Assembly (NCBI RefSeq): GCF_024345185.1
Contig: NZ_BROB01000002.1
Span: 60,065 to 124,064 of the forward strand
Source of the DNA: Levilactobacillus humaensis
GTDB taxonomy: Bacteria; Bacillota; Bacilli; Lactobacillales; Lactobacillaceae
Reading direction: 5' to 3'
Length of the DNA stretch: 64,000 nt
The position numbers were made by a program, and so were the translations under genes. The notes beneath the pieces were generated by a model. It saw nothing but the letters and a program-made list of their open reading frames with translations. It ran no database searches and had not been told where the DNA came from. This document shows, piece by piece, positions 1 to 9,485 of the stretch; within the stretch, counting starts at the first letter, position 1, and each line of letters starts with the position of its first letter.

Positions 1-2249
1 AAGGCGAACTGGATCGTCAAGGCGGACACCATGTTAATCCACAACAGTTGTGTTGGGAACAGTGGCAGCTCTTGATCCATCAGGATACTGAGGACCACGA
101 TTAGCCCTTCGGCAAAACTAGTTGGCAAGAGGAATCGAATCGTTTTACGAATGTTATCGAAGACGTGGCGACCCTCACGGACGGCCCCCAGGATCGAGGT
201 GAAGTCATCATCGGCCAGCACCATATCGGCGGAGTCCTTGGCGACGTCGGTTCCCCGAATCCCCATGGCGACCCCAATATCGGCTTGCTTCAAGGCAGGC
301 GCATCGTTGACCCCGTCACCGGTCATGGAAACCACATGACCCCGCTGTTGCTGCGCCTTCACGATCCGTAATTTATCGGCGGGGGTGGTCCGGGCAAACA
401 CCGTGTACTGGTCAATCTTAGCGGCCAATTCGTCGTCACTCAATTGTGCCAACTCAGGTCCGGTAATGGCCTTCGCCTTTTCGGACAGGTTCAACTGCTG
501 GGCAATTGCGGCCGCGGTCTCGGGGTCATCCCCCGTGATCATCTTAACCTTGATTCCGGCATAGCGGAGTTGCTTAACGGCATCCGCCACCCCAGGACGT
601 GGGGGATCAATGATCCCCGCCATCCCGGCCAGATGGAAGTTCTGCCCGATAGGCAGGTCATCCACTTCATCGGCGTCGGCTGCCACAGGTTGATACCCTA
701 AGGCGACAACCCGTTTCCCCTGTTGCGTCAACTGAGAAATCCGCGCTTGCCAGGCGTCTTGATCGACGGTCTGGCCTTGATCAGTCATCAAACGCATCAG
801 GGTTTGTGGCGCCCCCTTAACCAGCAAATACCGTTGGTCACGGTGGTCTACCAGTCGTGCAGAATAACGAATGGCCGAATCGAATGGCAATGAGTCAATC
901 TCCTGGGGTGCGGGATCGGTGCCGACTAGCTTGTGGTACAGCGCGGTCAAGGCCCCATCGGTTGGCTCTCCGGTCAGAACCCACTGCCCATCTTCCTCAT
1001 GGAACTGGGCGTCGGAGGTCTGGCCGGCAATCTGAACCAACCACTCGAGGTCGGTATCGTCACGCCAGGCCACCGTCTGGCCTTCGTCATTTTCAACCTG
1101 GCCGGTCGCGTCGTACCCGACACCGGAAACGGTGTAGGTGTCAGCGGCGGTCAGCACATCCGTCACGGTCATTTCATTTTTCGTCAACGTCCCGGTCTTG
1201 TCGGTGTTAACAATGTCGACGGCCCCAAGAGTTTCCACGGCGGGTAACGTCTTCACAATCACATTCTGCTTGGTCATCGCCTGCGTTCCCATGGCCAGGA
1301 CCACCGACGTACTAGCCGGCAGACCTTCGGGCATCGAGCCCACCACCATCGTAATCACGGCAATCAACAAGGTTGGTAGGCTGTAAACGTGGGTAATCAT
1401 CCCCAGGATAAAGAGCAAGACTGCCGCCACCAAGATGGCAATCGACAGACCAAGCCCCAAGCCATTGAGGTTCTGCATTAGAGGTGTTTGTTGTTGCTTA
1501 ACTTCGGCCACGTTCTGTTGGATATGACCGATCTCGGTGTCGGCACCCGTCACCGTCACAATACCTCGGCCGGACCCACTGGTCACGGCCGTCGAGGCGA
1601 AGGCCTGGTTCGACCGTTCGGCCAGCGCTAGATTAGCGTCGGGTAAGGGATCCTCGCCCTTGTTGACCGAGTCGGTTTCCCCAGTTAGCGCAGATTCCTG
1701 AATCTTCAGGTTATCTGCATCGATCAGCCGCAGGTCGGCAGGCACGGTATCCCCTGCCTCCAGCTGGACGATATCTCCCTTCACCAATTCACGGGAAGGT
1801 AGCGTGATCTTCTGACCATCGCGAAAGACGACGGCCTCGGAGACCAGCAGGGCCTTAATTTTATCGAGGGCGTTATCCGCCGATTTTTCTTGGAAGTAAC
1901 CGATAAAGGCGTTCGCGATAATCACCAGTCCGATAACGATTGAGTCGGAGTAGTGGTGCATGAAGAAGGTGAGCAAGGCGGCACCCGCCAGGATATAGAT
2001 GATACTGTTGTTGAACTGTTTCAAGAAACGTAAGAGGTTCGATTGTTTCTTAGCGGTCAACTCGTTAGGCCCGTCCGCACGCAGTCTTTGCTGCGCCTCG
2101 TCGGTCGTGAGCCCGGCATCCCTATCGGTAGCGAATTCGGTTAACAGATCTGATGTTGATTTTTGCCAAAGCGACTCCTGACTGGGTCCAGGGTCGGTGG
2201 TTTCAGTTTCGGTGGTCGTGGTGACAGTTGCTTCTGTTTCTTGTGCCAT
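1..2249 (-). CDS. P-type cation-transporting ATPase (3' end outside window)
   Basis: ATP-driven cation pump of the P2 (Ca2+/Na+-like) class. The start is the ATG at 2249, and the reading frame stays open to base 1, so about 749 N-terminal residues are visible and the C-terminal membrane helices are missing. In order it shows an N-terminal cation-ATPase domain, two membrane helices, an actuator loop with TGET (near residue 187), a helix with PEGLP (near 305), the phosphorylation motif DKTGTLT with Asp350, and the hinge motif TGDGVNDAPALK (near 641). The first ~20 residues are unusually rich in Thr and Glu. PEGLP instead of a CPx motif argues against heavy-metal P1B pumps. The exact ion cannot be read from the sequence. 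It is transcribed away from the next gene. Confidence 0.93.
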   Translation of the reverse strand, partial: MAQETEATVTTTTETETTDPGPSQESLWQKSTSDLLTEFATDRDAGLTTDEAQQRLRADGPNELTAKKQSNLLRFLKQFNNSIIYILAGAALLTFFMHHYSDSIVIGLVIIANAFIGYFQEKSADNALDKIKALLVSEAVVFRDGQKITLPSRELVKGDIVQLEAGDTVPADLRLIDADNLKIQESALTGETDSVNKGEDPLPDANLALAERSNQAFASTAVTSGSGRGIVTVTGADTEIGHIQQNVAEVKQQQTPLMQNLNGLGLGLSIAILVAAVLLFILGMITHVYSLPTLLIAVITMVVGSMPEGLPASTSVVLAMGTQAMTKQNVIVKTLPAVETLGAVDIVNTDKTGTLTKNEMTVTDVLTAADTYTVSGVGYDATGQVENDEGQTVAWRDDTDLEWLVQIAGQTSDAQFHEEDGQWVLTGEPTDGALTALYHKLVGTDPAPQEIDSLPFDSAIRYSARLVDHRDQRYLLVKGAPQTLMRLMTDQGQTVDQDAWQARISQLTQQGKRVVALGYQPVAADADEVDDLPIGQNFHLAGMAGIIDPPRPGVADAVKQLRYAGIKVKMITGDDPETAAAIAQQLNLSEKAKAITGPELAQLSDDELAAKIDQYTVFARTTPADKLRIVKAQQQRGHVVSMTGDGVNDAPALKQADIGVAMGIRGTDVAKDSADMVLADDDFTSILGAVREGRHVFDNIRKTIRFLLPTSFAEGLIVVLSILMDQELPLFPTQLLWINMVSALTIQFA

Positions 2250-2523
2250 GTAATGGGGTCATCCTTTCTTAGATGAAATAAATTTAGCGGTCAGGAATTG
2301 GGAGTGCAATCAAACGGTCGTGCAAGACGTCCACCTCCAGTTTTAATGTTAAGTTAATTAATTCTACCAAGGTTTTTAAACAATTGCACCCAATTAGCGG
2401 GTAATGCAATCTAAATTTAACATATAGACGTAACCAATAGGGGTGCTAACCAAATGAATGGCTTTCCCTTTCGGCGTGCTTCCCCTAAGATAGAACTAAC
2501 TCTAAAGAATAGGACTGATTGCG
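2250..2523. promoter_or_regulatory. divergent intergenic region with an inverted repeat
   Basis: This is the shared upstream region of the ATPase (minus) and the oxidoreductase (plus). It is AT-rich. It contains an imperfect inverted repeat, ATTGCACCC at 2383-2391 facing GGGTAATGCAAT at 2399-2410, which could be a regulator site. No riboswitch was recognised. The assignment to a regulator is inference. Confidence 0.35.
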
Positions 2524-3513
2524 ATGCAAGCATGGACAATTATGGGACACGGTCCTCACGACCTTGACGATGTCCGGCAATTAGAAATTGCCACCCCCAC
2601 TCCGGGACCTGGTGAACTGCTCATCCAGGTGGGCGCGGTAGGTCTGAACCCAGCCGACTACAAGGTCATTGAGAATGGCACCTGGAATGACCCGCACGTC
2701 ATCGGCATGGATGCTGCGGGTATTGTGGCGGGACTTGGTCGCGGCGTCACCGACTTTACTGTGGGTGATCGGGTCTTCTATCACGGTGATCTCCGCCGAG
2801 CTGGGAGCCTGGCCACCTACACGATCACCACGAGTCAAAGTGTGGCCCACCTGCCGGTCAACGTCAGTCTGGATGCGGCCGCTGCGAGTCTATGCGGCAC
2901 CCTGACAGCCTACCAGGCCTTGCACCGCAAGGCGAACTTGACCACCGCTAAAAGTGTGTTGATTCACGCTGGGGGCGGTGCCGTCGGGCTGGCCGCCTTA
3001 CAATTTGCCCACCAACTTGGCCTCCAAACGATCACAACCACCTCTGACCGTAAGCGCGCTCTAGTTGAACGCGTCGGGGCAGACGTCATCATTGACTATC
3101 ATCAAACTGATGTCACCCAGGCTGTCTTGGCTGCCACCAACGGCCGTGGTGTCGACGTCAGCCTCAATACGCTCGGAGGTGAGACCATAGCTGAAGATGT
3201 CGTCAGAATGGCCTACAACGGCCAAATTATCGCCATTGGCGACGGGATGCCGGCCCACTTCGACTTCGACGCCCGGGCCCTGAGCCTGAGTCGTTCCGGG
3301 TTGGGTGGCGTCTACCGTTCCGCGGATCCCGTGGGTATCCACGATCTGGCCGTCATGGCGACCGCAGTTGGCAAACAACTGGCTAGCGGCACGCTTGATC
3401 CGGTAATTGGAGCCACCCTGTCCTTTAACCAGGCTGTCATTGGGTTAAAGCATCTGAAGCATGACGAAAACCTGGGGAAATTGGTGGTTCATGTGGATAG
3501 TTCGCTTAAATAA
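2524..3513 (+). CDS. NADPH-dependent quinone oxidoreductase / zinc-free MDR alcohol dehydrogenase family
   Basis: Medium-chain dehydrogenase/reductase of 329 residues, the usual length for the quinone-reductase branch. A GroES-like N-terminal domain (about 1-120) is followed by a Rossmann domain with the nucleotide-binding stretch HAGGGAVGLAALQ (about 142-154). The cysteine/histidine zinc ligands of true alcohol dehydrogenases are not evident, so NAD(P)H-dependent reduction of quinones or enones is the likely activity. The gene stands alone. Its stop is followed after 14 nt by an RptA element (3528-3720) and then by a strong terminator at 3864-3916. The substrate is unknown. Confidence 0.88.
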   Translation: MQAWTIMGHGPHDLDDVRQLEIATPTPGPGELLIQVGAVGLNPADYKVIENGTWNDPHVIGMDAAGIVAGLGRGVTDFTVGDRVFYHGDLRRAGSLATYTITTSQSVAHLPVNVSLDAAAASLCGTLTAYQALHRKANLTTAKSVLIHAGGGAVGLAALQFAHQLGLQTITTTSDRKRALVERVGADVIIDYHQTDVTQAVLAATNGRGVDVSLNTLGGETIAEDVVRMAYNGQIIAIGDGMPAHFDFDARALSLSRSGLGGVYRSADPVGIHDLAVMATAVGKQLASGTLDPVIGATLSFNQAVIGLKHLKHDENLGKLVVHVDSSLK

Positions 3514-3527
3514 TTAGAAACGCTAAA

Positions 3528-3720
3528 AAGGCCGCCTGCGGCTGCCAGGGATTACGCCTGCTGTGGGGACGCTTCAGCCCTTTGGGCTTCTCGCTCGATT
3601 TGAAGCCCCGCCAAGAACGCGAGTCTCCAAAGTCGCCCGTACTGTAAGGCCGAGAAAAACACTCGGTCTAACAGTACCGCCACGGCTGGCTCCATCCCTG
3701 ACCTCCTCCGGCTATGATTG
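3528..3720 (+). repeat. RptA copy 1: 193-nt structured repeat in a 3'UTR
   Basis: Begins AAGGCCGCC and ends GGCTATGATTG. It is nearly identical to 22612-22804 (also 193 nt) and to 62550-62704. Readable helices: outer GCCAGGGAT with ATCCCTGAC (one mismatch), and an arm GTACTGT/ACAGTAC enclosing CCGAG/CTCGG. The arm is GTGGTGT/ACACCAC in copies 2 and 3, so both strands changed together. It starts 14 nt after the oxidoreductase stop and lies before the terminator at 3864-3916. There is no convincing ORF inside. Confidence 0.85.
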
Positions 3721-3863
3721 TTTTTATCCATTATGATTAGCTCCCAATAATCATCACTAGTCACTTCTGATCAAATGCGTCGATCACTTACCAAACTCAT
3801 ACTGTTTCCAAAATTTTTGATCTTCATTGACGTAAACTGATCTTAATGCCATCTGGCCTAACT

Positions 3864-3916
3864 AAAAACAGCACCAGCTACTTGGACCTCAGTCCACCTA
3901 GCTGGTGCTGTTTTCT
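3864..3916. terminator. bidirectional intrinsic terminator
   Basis: Arms AACAGCACCAGCTA and TAGCTGGTGCTGTT form a long hairpin flanked by A-rich and T-rich tracts. It lies between two convergent genes, the oxidoreductase ending at 3513 and the nucleotidase ending at 3930, and can serve both. Confidence 0.88.
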
Positions 3917-3929
3917 TCCGGTGCGGGTC

Positions 3930-5486
3930 TCATGCCCGAACCTGGAAGTTAGTTTGCGGTTTGCCCGTAACCACGGGATGGTGCTCAAAGTAATCTAGAA
4001 TGAGGGCCACCATGTCCACGTTAATTTCACGAACAATCTTGTTGGCAGCAAACATTGGGTAGTCGCCACCCCCGTTGCCACGGTACTGGTTCACCGCGAT
4101 CAGGAGCTCCTGATCAGGCTGAACTGGTTGGCCATGGTAACTGAGGTCTACCACCCGGTGCCCGATCGGCTGGTGAAGATCGAAGGTGTAGTCAATCCCG
4201 CTGTAAACATCGTAATTATAGAGTTGTAGCTTCGGATAAATGAAAGCTGGATTGACCTTCACCGTTGACCCCTCGCAGGTAAAGAAGCTGGCGCTCCGTT
4301 CCAATGCCGCCTTGAGCGCTGATCCCGTCAGACGCTCGACGACCAAGGTGTTGGGATAACCATAGCTATTTAACAGTTGGCGCATAGTGACGTGGGTCCC
4401 TAACCCCCGCACGTCATCGTTAAATAGACTGGTCAAGGCAATATCCGTTTGACTGGCCGCCATGGCAACCTCGTTGACAAACTGAAGATACGGATGCCCG
4501 TGGAGGCGCGCATCAAACGAATCGGTCACGGCCAGACTGGCACCAGTCACTTGTCCGATCGGCTGGTCCAACCAGGTCTGTACGGCGGCTTCGGTATCCG
4601 CCGTTAGGGCCTGGAGGGCCAGCTTAGGAGTTGCTTGGGCCGTCGACAACAACTCCGCGCGGTGCGCAACCACCTGATGGTGCGCGTCAAGTTCCAGGTC
4701 GATCAAGCCCACGGCAACGCCCTTTTCACCGGGTTGGGTAACCGGAACGTCATGGTAAACGCCAGCAATCTCGCGATGTTGATGTCCCGTGATCAAGGCA
4801 TCGATTCCGGGAACTGCCGTCATGAGCTGGTATCCCTCATTTTCTCCGGTCAATCGTTCCGTCGGATCCCCTGTCTGTGGATCGGCCTCTAGACCCCCAT
4901 GATAGGCCACGACAACCACATCGGCCAACTCACGTAGGCGTGGTACCCAATGCTGCGCAGTCGTCAGCGCCGACGCAAACGTCAGGCCCTCAATATGTGC
5001 CGCCGTCTCCCACATGGGAATATAGGCGGTAGTCAGACCCAGGATGGCAATCTTTACGCCACCCCGTTCTAGAATGGTGTACGGCGCATCGACAATCCCC
5101 GTCCGTTGACCCCCCTGGATATTCGCACCAAGCAACGGATACTGGCGCGCGGCCTCACAGGACCGTAAGTAGGGCAACCCGTAGTTGAACTCGTGATTGC
5201 CTAGCACGCCAGCATCGTACGCCATGGCCGAACTTAATTGCGTAAAGAGATCGTGGGGAGCATCGTCGTGTTTGGCGATGTACGTCGCAAACGGCGACCC
5301 CTGAATCCAGTCCCCATTTTCAATCGTGAGAACAATATCATCTGGATCGGCTTCTTGCCGCACCGTGTCAATGACCGTGGCGGCCTTCAAAAATCCGAAG
5401 GCCCGCTGGTCGTCAGGCGTGCTGTACCCGGTGGGATACACGTAGCCATGAACATCACTGGTCGATAAAATCTTGAGGTGCGTCAT
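3930..5486 (-). CDS. 5'-nucleotidase / metallophosphoesterase, cytoplasmic
   Basis: Two-domain enzyme (518 residues) of the UshA/5'-nucleotidase family that removes phosphate from nucleotides or related esters. The calcineurin-like domain carries metal ligands in DVHGY (N-terminus), GNHEF and ITGHQHR. The C-terminal domain (about 310-518) is the 5'-nucleotidase C-domain that positions the substrate. Unlike classical UshA there is no signal peptide, because the protein begins directly with the metal-binding strand, so it should act in the cytoplasm. Its ATG overlaps the stop of the upstream permease (TAATG), so it is the last gene of the PhnDCEE operon. The context suggests it hydrolyses a phosphorylated compound brought in by that importer. 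The exact substrate is unknown. Confidence 0.92.
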   Translation of the reverse strand: MTHLKILSTSDVHGYVYPTGYSTPDDQRAFGFLKAATVIDTVRQEADPDDIVLTIENGDWIQGSPFATYIAKHDDAPHDLFTQLSSAMAYDAGVLGNHEFNYGLPYLRSCEAARQYPLLGANIQGGQRTGIVDAPYTILERGGVKIAILGLTTAYIPMWETAAHIEGLTFASALTTAQHWVPRLRELADVVVVAYHGGLEADPQTGDPTERLTGENEGYQLMTAVPGIDALITGHQHREIAGVYHDVPVTQPGEKGVAVGLIDLELDAHHQVVAHRAELLSTAQATPKLALQALTADTEAAVQTWLDQPIGQVTGASLAVTDSFDARLHGHPYLQFVNEVAMAASQTDIALTSLFNDDVRGLGTHVTMRQLLNSYGYPNTLVVERLTGSALKAALERSASFFTCEGSTVKVNPAFIYPKLQLYNYDVYSGIDYTFDLHQPIGHRVVDLSYHGQPVQPDQELLIAVNQYRGNGGGDYPMFAANKIVREINVDMVALILDYFEHHPVVTGKPQTNFQVRA

Positions 5487-6313
5487 TAGATCAGCCTCTT
5501 TCTCAGCTGTTCTGACAAGGTATCAATCAGGAGCACCATGACCACGATCCCTAACAGAATAATCCCAACTCGAGACCAAGCCCGTGTCTGAATGGCAAAG
5601 ATCATTGGGGTCCCGATACCACCGGCACCCACCATCCCCAAGATGGAGGCAGACCGCACGGCGATTTCAAACCGATAGAGCGTGTAGGAAATGAATTCGG
5701 GCATGATCGTGGGAATCGTCGCCAGCATGAAGACCTGGGGACTATTGCCCCCGGCACTCACGATGGCTTCTTCAGCTCCCCGATCCATGTTTTCGATGGC
5801 TTCACTGAACAGTTTACCCAGCATCCCAATGGAGTGAATACTGACGGCCAGAACCCCGGCGTAAGAACCCGGACCCACGGCCTTAATGAACATGATAGCC
5901 AACACAATTTCTGGAAAAGTTCGAATCAAGGTCAGGACAATCTTCCCACTGCCAGAACGCAGGTGGCCCCACTCGTGTTCACCCCGAGCGGCCCAGAAGG
6001 CAAAGGGCACACTGATCAGGGCCGACACGAAAGTCCCCAATAACGCGATAGCTAGCGTCTGGATAATCAGTGAAACCAAATCTTCGCCGCTACCGTTGTA
6101 GACGTAGGCCCAGTCCGGGTTGACCAACCCGTGGACGATGGACTTCGAGACGGACCCAGCGGATTCCTGTAACCCGGTGAAATGGAGCCCGGTAATTGCC
6201 CAGGTATAAACACCGGCAACCAGAATCAGCCAAATGAGCCAACTCCAACGCCGCCAAGGGTTTAAGTGGACGGGCTTCTCTGGTTTATTTGTCATTGTCG
6301 TTTGCATATTCAT
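5486..6313 (-). CDS. phnE: phosphonate/phosphate-type ABC transporter permease PhnE (second copy)
   Basis: Inner-membrane permease of 275 residues with about six hydrophobic segments and the EAA loop region typical of PhnE. It follows the first phnE by one base and overlaps the nucleotidase start by one base, a sign of translational coupling. Two different PhnE subunits probably form a heterodimeric channel with PhnC. The first ribosome site is rather far from the ATG at 6313; ATG at 6307 is an alternative start. The name reflects family. The real cargo (phosphonate, phosphite, phosphate or organophosphate) cannot be read. Confidence 0.9.
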   Translation of the reverse strand: MNMQTTMTNKPEKPVHLNPWRRWSWLIWLILVAGVYTWAITGLHFTGLQESAGSVSKSIVHGLVNPDWAYVYNGSGEDLVSLIIQTLAIALLGTFVSALISVPFAFWAARGEHEWGHLRSGSGKIVLTLIRTFPEIVLAIMFIKAVGPGSYAGVLAVSIHSIGMLGKLFSEAIENMDRGAEEAIVSAGGNSPQVFMLATIPTIMPEFISYTLYRFEIAVRSASILGMVGAGGIGTPMIFAIQTRAWSRVGIILLGIVVMVLLIDTLSEQLRKRLI

Positions 6314-6314
6314 C

Positions 6315-7109
6315 TTAGAGTAAGACCCTCCTTAAATGATTGCTGACCCCGTCGATCACCATGACCACAACCAGCATGGCCAGAATGATCACGGCCGTCT
6401 TGTTATAGTCGAATTCACTCAGTGACCGTTGTAAGAAGACCCCGATCCCCCCGGCACCCAAGTACCCCAGGACGGTCGATGCCCGCACGTTGATTTCCAA
6501 CGTGTAGAGAAAGTAACTTACGAATTGATTCATGATTTGTGGGAGCACGGCGTACCAAATGATGGTAACCTTGCTAGCACCAACGGATTCCATGGCTTCC
6601 AGCGGCCCCATATCGATGGTTTCGATGACCTCGTAGAAGAGCTTGGAGATCATCCCAAAGGAGAAGATGGCCAAGGTGATGACCCCGGCGGTCGACCCAA
6701 TCCCAAAGATAGCGACGAAGATGGCCGCTAACAATAGGTCAGGTAACGTTCGCACCAAGTCCAAAATCAGACGAATGATGCCGCGTAACCACTGATTGTG
6801 GACCAAGTTGCTGGCCGCCAAAACCGCGAATGGTACGGCGAAGACGGTCCCAATGGTCGTCCCCAGAATTGCCATTTGAATGGTTTCATAGAGGGGTTGG
6901 ATGATGATTGGCACGTAGGACCAAGCTGGCTGAGACATCCGAACCAAGAGATTGGTGAATTGGTCGAAGTTGCTAAAGAACATCCCCACGTCGACCCCCG
7001 TCATCTTGGAAGACCCCACGAGCAAGGCTACCAAGAGGGCCGTCCAGCCCACGCCCTTCACGTGCCAGCGTTGGCTCCATGAACGTTGCGGAATTTCCGG
7101 TGTTGTCAT
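6315..7109 (-). CDS. phnE: phosphonate/phosphate-type ABC transporter permease PhnE (first copy)
   Basis: Permease of 264 residues homologous to the next gene, with an N-terminal helix (about 20-40), a long periplasm-facing segment, then a permease core with GSTAGVITLAIFSFG and the loop EAMESVGASK. A good AGGAGGTGG site precedes the ATG. It sits 11 nt after phnC. Family knowledge: PhnE pairs carry substrate delivered by PhnD across the membrane. Confidence 0.91.
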   Translation of the reverse strand: MTTPEIPQRSWSQRWHVKGVGWTALLVALLVGSSKMTGVDVGMFFSNFDQFTNLLVRMSQPAWSYVPIIIQPLYETIQMAILGTTIGTVFAVPFAVLAASNLVHNQWLRGIIRLILDLVRTLPDLLLAAIFVAIFGIGSTAGVITLAIFSFGMISKLFYEVIETIDMGPLEAMESVGASKVTIIWYAVLPQIMNQFVSYFLYTLEINVRASTVLGYLGAGGIGVFLQRSLSEFDYNKTAVIILAMLVVVMVIDGVSNHLRRVLL

Positions 7110-7120
7110 TTTGCCACCTC

Positions 7121-7873
7121 CTAGGCTGTCTGGTAGATCTTCGTCAGGTCCGCCTCGGTGACGTCGGCGATCTCTTTGTCATAGACCACAGCACCGGCGC
7201 GCAAGCCCACGATGCGGTCCGCGTATTGCCGAGCCAAGGCCACCGAGTGCAAGTTCACAATAACGGTGATGCCGTCTTCTTGATTCAAACGCTTCAAGAT
7301 ATCCATCACGGTCTGGGTGGTCAGTGGATCCAGTGAGGCCACCGGTTCATCGGCCAGGATAACCTTGGGATCTTGCATCAGCGTTCGGGCAATGGCCACC
7401 CGTTGTTGCTGACCGCCGGACAATTCGTCAGCCCGTGTGTAGAGCTTTTCGGTCAAATTGACCCGTTCCAAGGCGCGAATAGCCCGGTCCTTATCGGCGG
7501 CACTGAAGAGGTTCAAGACACTCTTCCAAGTCGGGTAGTAGCTCACCCGTCCCGACAAGACGTTGCGTTGCACCGTCGAGCGCTTAATCAGATTGAAGTC
7601 TTGGAAAATCATGCCGATCTTACGTCGTAGCAACCGCAATGATTGGCCTTTGTAACTGCTGATTGGTTCGTCTTCGATGGTAATCTCGCCGGATGAAATC
7701 TCATGCATCCGGTTAATGGTGCGGAGTAACGTACTCTTCCCGGCTCCTGACAACCCGACGACCACCAAGAATTCTCCGCGGGGAATATCAAAGTTAATGT
7801 CTTTCAAACCCACGGTTCCGTTGTTATAAATTTTATTCACGTTCTTGAAAGAAATGATTGGTTGTTGATCCAT
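7121..7873 (-). CDS. phnC: phosphonate/phosphate-type ABC transporter ATP-binding protein PhnC
   Basis: ATPase subunit, 250 residues, the standard length. Walker [12 protein letters not shown] (about 39-49), signature [14 protein letters not shown] and Walker [14 protein letters not shown] are all present and intact. The signature SGGQ and the D-loop SLDP are in the expected order. It follows phnD with a 92-nt gap that holds a hairpin with a T-run, so it is expected to be made in smaller amounts than the binding protein. Confidence 0.94.
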   Translation of the reverse strand: MDQQPIISFKNVNKIYNNGTVGLKDINFDIPRGEFLVVVGLSGAGKSTLLRTINRMHEISSGEITIEDEPISSYKGQSLRLLRRKIGMIFQDFNLIKRSTVQRNVLSGRVSYYPTWKSVLNLFSAADKDRAIRALERVNLTEKLYTRADELSGGQQQRVAIARTLMQDPKVILADEPVASLDPLTTQTVMDILKRLNQEDGITVIVNLHSVALARQYADRIVGLRAGAVVYDKEIADVTEADLTKIYQTA

Positions 7874-7890
7874 TATTCTGATCCCCCTAT

Positions 7891-7937
7891 AAAAAAGTAG
7901 CAGAGGCGCTTGCTATGTGCCGCCCCCCGCTACTTTC
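7891..7937 (-). terminator. partial terminator/attenuator between phnD and phnC
   Basis: On the minus strand, AAGTAGC pairs with GCTACTT at the base of a long interrupted hairpin, followed by TTTTT just before the phnC ribosome site. Such a leaky terminator would give excess binding protein over ATPase and permeases, a known design in ABC operons. That function is inference. Confidence 0.65.
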
Positions 7938-7965
7938 TGTCGTTATTGCCTAATTGTCGACGTGC

Positions 7966-8919
7966 TTACTTGTCGAGCTTTTCTGCTTGCTTGTCGTATT
8001 TCCGAATGATATCGAAGTTGCTGTCCTTGGAATCAGCGTAACCTTCGTGAGAGTAGACACTTGAAATGATGTCATGACCCTTCTTGGTCTTGGCAATTTC
8101 CTTGAAGGCTGCCGCAATCTTCTTCTGCCACTTGTCCGTCATGTCCCCACGAACCGTAATCGTATCGTTAGGAATCTTGCCCGTCGTGTAGATTGGGACA
8201 ACGTCCTGCATGATATTCTTTTGGTCCTTCATGACTAACTTACGTGCCCCTTGGAAGACGAAGGCAGCGTCCGTGTTCTTGTTGTAAACGGATAAGACCC
8301 CTTGGTCATGACCCTTCACTTGAACCGTCTTGATGCCGTCCTTGTTGACGTTAACGCCGTGTTCCAGCATTTCAACGGCTGGGTAAATCCACCCGGCAGT
8401 CGACGTCGTGTCTTGCACGGCAATCTTCTTGCCCTTCAGATCCTTGATAGACTTAATCCCGCTATCCTTGCGAACCAAGATTTGTGACCGGTAGTAACTC
8501 ACGAGTTGCTTCGTGGCTTGGTCGTTAGGTTCCTTAATCCCGAAACGTTGGGCCTGTAAGATGACCTTGTCACCATACTGTTTGTGCGCCAACACGTATG
8601 CATCAGGCGGTAAGAAGCCGACATCCACCTTCTTGGACCCCATGGCCTCAACGATGGTGTTGTAGTCGGTAGAAACACTAACCGTCACTGGAATCCCTAA
8701 TTGCTTCTTCAGCAATCCTTCCAATGGCTTGGCTTTAGCCTCGATCGTTCCCGCGTTAGATGATGGCACGAATTCTACCGTCAACTTCTTGGGGGTAAAT
8801 CCCTTAGAACTAGAAGAACTGGTCGAGCTGGTCGACTTGCCACACCCTACCAAAGTAACTGGTAAGGCCAGTAATGCCGTCATGACTAAGAGCCATTTAA
8901 CCTTGTTTCTCAGATGCAT
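7966..8919 (-). CDS. phnD: phosphonate/phosphate-type ABC transporter substrate-binding lipoprotein PhnD
   Basis: Extracellular solute-binding lipoprotein of 317 residues. The start at 8919 is preferred because GAGGAG lies 8 nt upstream. The N-terminal signal ends in a lipobox (LVGCG), then a Ser/Thr linker and the PhnD-like periplasmic-binding fold starting near LTVEFVPSSNAG. It contains the stretch VRKDSGIKSIKDLKGKKIAV, typical of PhnD/PtxB/HtxB proteins. First gene of the phnDCEE-nucleotidase operon. No C-P lyase genes are present in the window, so phosphonate breakdown is not supported. Confidence 0.92.
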   Translation of the reverse strand: MHLRNKVKWLLVMTALLALPVTLVGCGKSTSSTSSSSSKGFTPKKLTVEFVPSSNAGTIEAKAKPLEGLLKKQLGIPVTVSVSTDYNTIVEAMGSKKVDVGFLPPDAYVLAHKQYGDKVILQAQRFGIKEPNDQATKQLVSYYRSQILVRKDSGIKSIKDLKGKKIAVQDTTSTAGWIYPAVEMLEHGVNVNKDGIKTVQVKGHDQGVLSVYNKNTDAAFVFQGARKLVMKDQKNIMQDVVPIYTTGKIPNDTITVRGDMTDKWQKKIAAAFKEIAKTKKGHDIISSVYSHEGYADSKDSNFDIIRKYDKQAEKLDK

Positions 8920-8928
8920 CAAGCTCAC

Positions 8929-9484
8929 TCCTCAGATATGTAGTTGGTGTTCAATAACCACTCCCAATGATAGCAAGTATCCAAACTTTTGCAACCATTT
9001 TTCGGAAAATGCTTCGTCATCAAAATAATTATTAGAAGTGAAATCGTTAATTAACGGCAAGTAAACCGTAAAACCTGAACGATATATAAAATTATTAATA
9101 AAAGAATCCGGGCCACACAACGATTAGCCCCCACCCTTAAATGGCCGAATTTCCTTGATAAACCACTGGTTACCGGCATCTTCCGCGTTTTCAAAGCTGC
9201 AAGAAACTTAGAGGCTTATGGAAACACCCACCAGGTCAACCAGTCCAATTGGCAATCCAATTTTTCGGCGGCGCCAGGATCCTGAAAACACGGTATCATT
9301 CTCTTAGTCGCTAGGCCGTCAGGGAACCATTAACCGGCTAAATTATCCCCTTTTCACTGGCCGATCACCCCGGAAGGAGAGCCGCTCTTAATTTCTCAGA
9401 ATTACCGGATTTCTTCTCATTTAGTTTGACCGGTGACCCGCCAAACCGATCGGACCGGCCAACAACTCTGGTTAAGATCCTGTA
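8929..9484. other. non-coding gap upstream of phnD
   Basis: AT-rich up to about 9120, where the phn promoter should lie; no convincing -35/-10 pair or PhoB-type box was identified. The rest (about 9130-9480) is mixed-sequence DNA with no ORF of convincing quality and no recognised RNA. It may be decayed sequence. Confidence 0.4.
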
Positions 9485-9485
9485 A

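Noticed and set aside
2581..3378. Minus-strand ORFs within the MDR oxidoreductase
   Set aside because: Shadows of a clear coding gene on the plus strand.
3528..3720. RptA as a CRISPR repeat
   Set aside because: Copies are far apart, long and internally structured, without regular spacers or cas genes.
3552..3764. Minus-strand ORF inside RptA copy 1
   Set aside because: It exists only because the GC-rich repeat lacks stops; other copies do not conserve the frame.
8932..9120. 62-residue ORF upstream of phnD
   Set aside because: It covers the phnD ribosome site and promoter region, has no domain and shows low-quality sequence.
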